Shown: positions 13,976-17,799 of the stretch, in pieces
How positions within the stretch are numbered: position 1 is the first letter of the stretch
Layout: each line of letters begins with the position of its first letter
Assembly (NCBI GenBank): GCA_049281195.1
Contig: JBAPRR010000082.1
Location: forward strand, 1-17,799
Length of the DNA stretch: 17,799 nt
Source: JBAPRR01 sp049281195
GTDB taxonomy: Bacteria; Actinomycetota; Acidimicrobiia; Acidimicrobiales; CAVXTF01
Reading direction: 5' to 3'
Notes under the pieces: generated by a model
What the model was told of the DNA's origin: nothing
Seen by the model: the letters and a program-made list of their open reading frames with translations, nothing else
Database searches by the model: none
Translations under genes and position numbers: made by a program

Positions 13976-15094
13976 TCATGGCTTCCACCTGTCCGCGGAC
14001 CGGCGCCAGGGGTTGTCGTCCGGCGCGACCGGGATGGCGACCCTCGCCGTCGCAGATGTCGCAACCTCGCCTCCGACTCCAAGCGCGAGCGCCAGGTCCA
14101 CCCACCCACATCCCGTCTCGTCAGTAGACGTGGCGGTCACCTCGCCGGTCATCACCATCGTGTCGCCGGGAAACACCGAACCCTTCATCCTGAAACGGAT
14201 ACGCCCGAGGCGGCCACGTGGGCCGGTCCAGTCGGTTATGAACCTCTCGAACCAGGCTGCCTGGTTGGGCGTGTTCAAGAAGATGTCGCGTGTGCCGTTG
14301 CGCTCGACCGCAAAATCTTTGTCGTGGTGCATCGGCCTCCAGTCGCGCGTGGCCAGCGCTCCGAGGACAACAGTCGTCGCCGAGACGTCGTATGAGAGCG
14401 GGGCAAGCCTCTCTCCGACCGACACGACGTCGAGTGTCCGGGACCACGGCGACGACCGTGATGTTGACGGTTCTCCGGCCGCGTCGCGTTCATCGTCCGG
14501 CGCAGGCGGAGCCGAGGAACCGGACGACGAACCGGATGCAGCAACCGCGCCCGTTTCCACCTTGACCCGCCGGTAGCCGAATCCCGTGTAACTCTCGACT
14601 GCGACGAGTTCCTGACGTTGATTGGTGTAGATGACGTCGATCACCCAGAACCGGCCTTCTCCGAGCTTCGTCGTCTTCAAGGCACTGACGCTCCGGAGCA
14701 CCTGATGGGTGCTCAACAGATCCCCGATGCGCACAGGTTCGTAGAACACGATCGTGTTGTCGGTCATCACCGCTTCGGGAAGGCCGAGCTTCTCCTTCAG
14801 GTCGAAGTGGACCTGCAGCGGGAGGGCCTGCTCCGTGCGTCCGGGAGCCCAGTTGTGAGGACGGAACCACACCGACACCATCGACGGCGGAGCGATCGGT
14901 CCGCCGGTGATGTCGGCCGCGATCTTCTCGTCCCAGAAGATCGGGTTGCCGTTTTCCACCGACGCGCACGAGGTCCAGATGTAGCCGTGCTCGACGGGTA
15001 TCTCGGACAGCTCCTCGTACTGCACCTGGCCGCAAAGCGCCCCGATCTCTTCAGGCACGTCATCCGCGACAGCGTCAACAGCGGCATCGGTCAT
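13976..15094 (-). CDS. MaoC-family double-hotdog enoyl-CoA hydratase
   Basis: From ATG 15094 the protein is 372 aa. An N-terminal hotdog (about 20-180, FAS1_DH/MaoC-N-like, with AADITGGPIAPPSMVSVWFRPHNW) is joined by a Ser/Pro/Asp-rich linker (184-215) to a C-terminal hotdog (about 220-355). The C-terminal half has the R-hydratase motif as DWRPMHHD, with Asp251 and His256 as catalytic residues. The equivalent N-terminal segment reads ENGNPIFWDE, with Phe where His would be, so that half probably only binds substrate. It should hydrate the trans-2-enoyl-CoA made by the dehydrogenase pair. ATG 15094 overlaps the stop of the racemase gene as ATGA, implying translational coupling, and an AGAGGGG site lies upstream; the longer open frame to 15379 lies inside the racemase gene and is rejected. 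Confidence 0.88.
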   Translation of the reverse strand: MTDAAVDAVADDVPEEIGALCGQVQYEELSEIPVEHGYIWTSCASVENGNPIFWDEKIAADITGGPIAPPSMVSVWFRPHNWAPGRTEQALPLQVHFDLKEKLGLPEAVMTDNTIVFYEPVRIGDLLSTHQVLRSVSALKTTKLGEGRFWVIDVIYTNQRQELVAVESYTGFGYRRVKVETGAVAASGSSSGSSAPPAPDDERDAAGEPSTSRSSPWSRTLDVVSVGERLAPLSYDVSATTVVLGALATRDWRPMHHDKDFAVERNGTRDIFLNTPNQAAWFERFITDWTGPRGRLGRIRFRMKGSVFPGDTMVMTGEVTATSTDETGCGWVDLALALGVGGEVATSATARVAIPVAPDDNPWRRSADRWKP

Positions 15095-16350
15095 GCAACA
15101 ACACCCCTCTTCATGAGATCTTCCACCGCGCCTTGCGACATGCCGGCGGCAATCAACAGATCCTCTGTGTCCGTGACCGCGGAATCCGGCAGCCGAACCG
15201 GGCCGGCAAGGCGGACCATCCCGGCCAGCAACGGCGCCACCTGCCTGAAGCGCCCTACCTTCGGATGATCGGCTTCCACGAACGCTCCACGCGTCACGTA
15301 TTGCGCGTCGTCCCCCACCTCGCCGGGTTCGAGAACCGGTGCCACGCACGTGTCGAGTGCCGCGAGATCCTCCACCCACGTGTCGCGGTCCTTACTCGCG
15401 AACGCGGCAGCGAAGTCGGCGCGGATCTGCGGTTGAGACGCGTCCACATACTGATCCTCGATCCACCTGTCACAGCCGATGATGCGACACAGATTCGCGA
15501 AGAACTTCGGTTCGATGGCGCCCACAGCCAGGAACCGGCCATCGGAGGCCTTGTAAGTGGCGTAACACGCGTAGCGACCGCTCAACACGTCGTGACCGGG
15601 CTGCGGCGATGCGCCCGTCGCCAGGCTCTCGTCCACTGACAGGGACATGAGCCACAGCGCGCCGTCCGCCACGGCCACGTCGAGATACTGGCCACGACCA
15701 CTGGCACCGGTGCCTTCGGCGTCACCGCCATCCGCGCCGCCGCCACCCGTTGCCCGGGCAAGCAGGGCCGCCATGATCGACAACGCCGCATGCATCCCTC
15801 CGGCCGCGGCGTCCGCGATGGTGGCACCCGGAAGCGGCGGTACCCCGTCCGCCGAAGGAGTGCTCATGGCCAGGAAGCCACTCACGGCCAGATAGTCGAT
15901 GTCGTGCCCGGCCCAACCAGAACGCGGCCCATCCTGCCCGTAGCCACTTGTCGAGCAGTAGACAATGCCCGGGTTCCGGGCAGACACTTCGGCGTAGCCG
16001 ACGCCGAGTCGCGCCATCACACCCGGGCGGAAGCTTTCGACGACCACGTCCGCCGAGTCGCACAGCATCAGAAACGCATCGCGCCCGTCGGGGTCGCGCA
16101 GATCGAGACACACCTTCTTGTAGCTGCGTCCGCCGCCGTAGGTGAAAAACGGTGGATCGGCCTGCGCGGGACCACGCCCGGGGACCGGTCCAACCTTGAT
16201 CACCTGTGCCCCGTAGTCGGCCAGCAATCTGGTGCAACGAGAGGCCGGTCCGACCACCGAAAGGTCGAGGACCGTCACCCCTGCGACAGGTCCGTTCTGC
16301 TCGTTCCGCGCGTTCTGCGCCCGCGCCACTTGCCGCGACTCAGCCACCAA
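15091..16350 (-). CDS. Family III CoA transferase, alpha-methylacyl-CoA racemase type
   Basis: This 419-aa CaiB/BaiF-fold protein carries the racemase rather than formyl-CoA-transferase signature. GHDIDYLAVSG holds His149, IADAAAGG holds Asp180 and VGAIEPKFF holds Glu280, matching the His/Asp/Glu set of mycobacterial MCR and human AMACR. Other family markers are GVTVLDLS (24-31), LLADYGAQVIKVG (42-54), VVVESFRPGVMARLG (102-116), YCSTSGYGQDGP (131-142) and DTCVAPVLEPGEV late in the chain. It should interconvert R and S 2-methylacyl-CoA epimers, so that stereospecific beta-oxidation can proceed. A Gly/Asp-rich insert (201-219) explains the extra length over typical racemases (360-380 aa). The first codon is TTG 16350, but GTG 16347 follows at once; both lie 6-9 bp after the upstream stop, so translation is probably coupled. 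Confidence 0.87.
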   Translation of the reverse strand: MVAESRQVARAQNARNEQNGPVAGVTVLDLSVVGPASRCTRLLADYGAQVIKVGPVPGRGPAQADPPFFTYGGGRSYKKVCLDLRDPDGRDAFLMLCDSADVVVESFRPGVMARLGVGYAEVSARNPGIVYCSTSGYGQDGPRSGWAGHDIDYLAVSGFLAMSTPSADGVPPLPGATIADAAAGGMHAALSIMAALLARATGGGGADGGDAEGTGASGRGQYLDVAVADGALWLMSLSVDESLATGASPQPGHDVLSGRYACYATYKASDGRFLAVGAIEPKFFANLCRIIGCDRWIEDQYVDASQPQIRADFAAAFASKDRDTWVEDLAALDTCVAPVLEPGEVGDDAQYVTRGAFVEADHPKVGRFRQVAPLLAGMVRLAGPVRLPDSAVTDTEDLLIAAGMSQGAVEDLMKRGVVA

Positions 16351-16356
16351 AGAGAC

Positions 16357-17535
16357 TCAGAAGTTCTTCGGGAGGCCGAGCTTCCGCCTGGCGATGATGT
16401 TCTTCTGGATCTCCGACGCACCGCCCCCGATCGTGTCGATGACCGTGTACCTGTACGTCGACTCGCTTCGACCTTCCATCGGGGCGTCGGGGGTGCGGAC
16501 GCGCAACTGGCTCCCTGGTCCGGCTATGTCCATGGCCGCGTCGGCCAGCCTTTTGGAGAGCTCTGTGGCGTAGAGCTTGTACTCAGAGGCTTCGGCGGTA
16601 GGGGCGGCGCCACCCTTGGCTGATGCCGCCACGAATGCGAGGCCGAGCCCCCGCGCCACCTCGCCTTCGGTCGCGAGCCAGGCCAGGCGCTTGCGGGTGA
16701 TCGAGTCGTCGGCCAGCTTCTCGCCGTCGCGCTCGGTGGTGGCGATGTAGTCGGTCAAAAGATCGAGGCGCTGCTGGATGGGCGAGTACGTGAACAAGGT
16801 GAAGCGCTCCAAGTCGAGCGCCTCCGAGATGTATTGAAACCCCCTGTTCACCTCCCCCACCACGTAATCGTCTGACACCCACACGTTTTCCAGGTACACC
16901 TCGTTGGTGCGCTCGTCACCCATGGTCCAGATGGGCACGATCCTCACGCCCGGCTGGTCGAGCGGCACAAGAAACAGCGTGATCCCCTGGTGCTTGTTGT
17001 CGGGATCCGTGCGCGCCCCCAGCCAGTACCACTCGGCGAAGTGGGCCGATGTGGTCCAGGTCTTCTGCCCGTTGAGCATCCAGCCGTCGCCATCGCGCAC
17101 CGCTCGCAGCTGCATGGACGCGGCGTCGGACCCGGCGTTGGGCTCCGAATAGCCGACAGCGAACTCGACCTCGTTTCTGAGGATCTTGGGCAGAAACTCT
17201 TTCTTTAATTTCTCGGAGCCGTGACGGATGAGCGTCTTGCCGATGATGCCGACGCCCTTGCCGATCTGCGGGCCGCCCCGCTTCGCCAGCGCCTCGTTCA
17301 AGAGGTACTCGTAGAAGCCGTCGCCGTCTTGGCCGCCAACTTCCTTGGGCCAGGTGATACCGAGCCAGCCCCGGTTACCGAGCTCGGCCATGAACTCGCG
17401 CCGGCGCGGCGTGTCCACGATCTGGGCCATGTTCTCCCGGGTCAGATCGAAGACCTCGGGATCGTCGTGCTCGTCGAGGAACTGCTCGACCTCGTCCAAG
17501 AACGCGACCTGTTCCGGTGAATAGTCGAAATTCAT
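16357..17535 (-). CDS. Acyl-CoA dehydrogenase, probable catalytic subunit (FadE29-like)
   Basis: This 392-aa FAD enzyme oxidises an acyl-CoA to the 2,3-enoyl-CoA. Recognisable blocks are WLGITWPKEVGGQ (57-69), GYSEPNAGSDAAS (128-140), DGWMLNGQKTWTTSAHFAEW (150-169), GITLFLVPLDQPGV (184-197) and the closing IDTIGGGASEIQKNIIARRKLGLP (366-389). The catalytic base is most likely Glu243 in EALDLERFTLF, the isovaleryl-CoA-dehydrogenase position; the MCAD-type position near 371 is Gly. It heads a four-gene operon whose last gene encodes a second dehydrogenase that lacks this Glu. ATG 17535 has no strong ribosome-binding site; a promoter with a TAGGGT box ends 9 nt upstream, so the leader is very short. 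The family is wide; the branched or sterol-side-chain substrate is inferred from neighbours. Confidence 0.9.
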   Translation of the reverse strand: MNFDYSPEQVAFLDEVEQFLDEHDDPEVFDLTRENMAQIVDTPRRREFMAELGNRGWLGITWPKEVGGQDGDGFYEYLLNEALAKRGGPQIGKGVGIIGKTLIRHGSEKLKKEFLPKILRNEVEFAVGYSEPNAGSDAASMQLRAVRDGDGWMLNGQKTWTTSAHFAEWYWLGARTDPDNKHQGITLFLVPLDQPGVRIVPIWTMGDERTNEVYLENVWVSDDYVVGEVNRGFQYISEALDLERFTLFTYSPIQQRLDLLTDYIATTERDGEKLADDSITRKRLAWLATEGEVARGLGLAFVAASAKGGAAPTAEASEYKLYATELSKRLADAAMDIAGPGSQLRVRTPDAPMEGRSESTYRYTVIDTIGGGASEIQKNIIARRKLGLPKNF

Positions 17536-17544
17536 AGCGACGCG

Positions 17545-17574
17545 ACCCTACGACGAAATCTGACTGCCCGTCAG
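17545..17574 (-). promoter_or_regulatory. Predicted promoter of the acyl-CoA catabolism operon
   Basis: On the minus strand CTGACG (17574-17569, like TTGACA) is followed by an 18-nt spacer and TAGGGT (17550-17545, like TATAAT), then 9 nt to ATG 17535. The resulting leader would be only about 2-3 nt. Confidence 0.5.
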
Positions 17575-17575
17575 A
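17559..17575. promoter_or_regulatory. Palindromic operator candidate (TetR-type) over the -35 box
   Basis: TCTGAC (17559-17564) and GTCAGA (17570-17575) are perfect inverted arms around TGCCC. The palindrome covers the predicted -35 hexamer, a position expected for a repressor. TetR-family regulators often control actinobacterial acyl-CoA catabolism through palindromes of this size, but no regulator gene is in the window. It differs from the mycobacterial KstR motif. Confidence 0.5.
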
Positions 17576-17615
17576 AGTACGTACCGCCCTTCGGGCCAGG
17601 TGGTCCCGGTGATCC

Positions 17616-17718
17616 AGGGGTGGGGCCGGCGTGTCTGGGGGCCGGTGGGGGTCGTGGGCTCCGGAGGGGGTCCTGGGGCCTTGCGGGTCCGGCGGCCTCC
17701 GGGGCCCCGGGGCCCCGG
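17616..17718. repeat. G-rich low-complexity tract with a 20-bp GGGGCCCC palindrome
   Basis: Between 17617 and 17678 the plus strand has seven runs of three to five G separated by short spacers, which could form G-quadruplexes. At 17699-17718 the sequence alternates GGGG and CCCC as a perfect 20-bp palindrome. Proline/glycine-rich frames on the minus strand are a by-product of this composition. No gene is supported from 17576 to the window end. Confidence 0.6.
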
Positions 17719-17799
17719 GTTCGAGGGTCCAGGAGCAAAACCAGAGGGACTAAAAGGCAGAAAAGCATTGCTCAAAGCGCGTTTCGTGCATAGCGTCGT

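Noticed and set aside
15095..15379. 95-codon N-terminal extension of the hydratase frame
   Set aside because: It lies wholly inside the racemase gene, is Gly/Arg-rich, and ATG 15094 has an ATGA overlap and an upstream AGAGGGG.
17548..17775. Gly/Pro-rich, collagen-like 75-aa frame on the minus strand
   Set aside because: It arises from the G/C-run tract, lacks regular GXY triplets and a ribosome-binding site, and a different frame over the same DNA looks equally Pro-rich.
1..17799. CRISPR array, toxin-antitoxin pair or defence island
   Set aside because: No regularly spaced repeats, and no small paired toxin/antitoxin or defence-domain genes were seen on reading both strands.

Overview
The window looks like chromosomal DNA from a high-GC actinobacterium, possibly of the Acidimicrobiia. 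The taxon is an inference from several traits: GTG and TTG starts, a Thr-rich lipoprotein linker, an FGLLP-like membrane protein, TANNNT boxes placed 6-7 nt before start codons (leaderless-type promoters), and an acyl-CoA catabolism operon of actinobacterial type. No 16S rRNA or other taxonomic marker is present.

Left edge (1-531): the scar of an integrated element. The last 19 codons of an IS3-family transposase and its terminal repeat abut the 3' half of a tyrosine-recombinase gene. That gene also carries a one-base frameshift and reads into the 3' end of a tRNA-Arg(CCT) on the opposite strand, the usual arrangement at a tRNA attachment site.

Middle left (532-5494): a TrmA/RumA-type rRNA uracil-5-methyltransferase with its Fe-S cysteines, a 593-bp stretch with no gene I can support, an orphan branched-chain-type substrate-binding lipoprotein, a class II aldolase of FucA type on the other strand, and a small Thr-rich lipoprotein. 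Hairpins lie between the last two.

Middle (5615-11847): a secreted or membrane hybrid protein (DUF642-like exodomain plus about nine membrane segments with an FGLLP-like motif), an 82-residue membrane protein transcribed divergently from it, a secreted GH92 alpha-mannosidase with an AhpD/CMD-like protein directly upstream, and a divergent YgjP/DUF45 metallopeptidase.

Right (11831-17550): an alpha/beta hydrolase overlaps the peptidase gene and converges, sharing a CTAG, on a four-gene minus-strand operon. In transcription order this is acyl-CoA dehydrogenase A, an alpha-methylacyl-CoA racemase-type CoA transferase, a double-hotdog MaoC hydratase, and acyl-CoA dehydrogenase B. A has the catalytic Glu at the isovaleryl-CoA-dehydrogenase position and B lacks it at both known positions, so the pair probably forms an alpha2beta2 enzyme of the FadE28-FadE29 kind. 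The set fits beta-oxidation of a 2-methyl-branched acyl-CoA such as a sterol or isoprenoid side chain. A 6-5-6 palindrome overlaps the predicted -35 box of the operon. The last 220 bp are a G-rich low-complexity stretch.

I found no CRISPR array, defence system, phage structural gene or clearly unprecedented system. The most informative novelties are the paired dehydrogenase operon with its operator, the DUF642-FGLLP fusion, and the leaderless promoter pattern.
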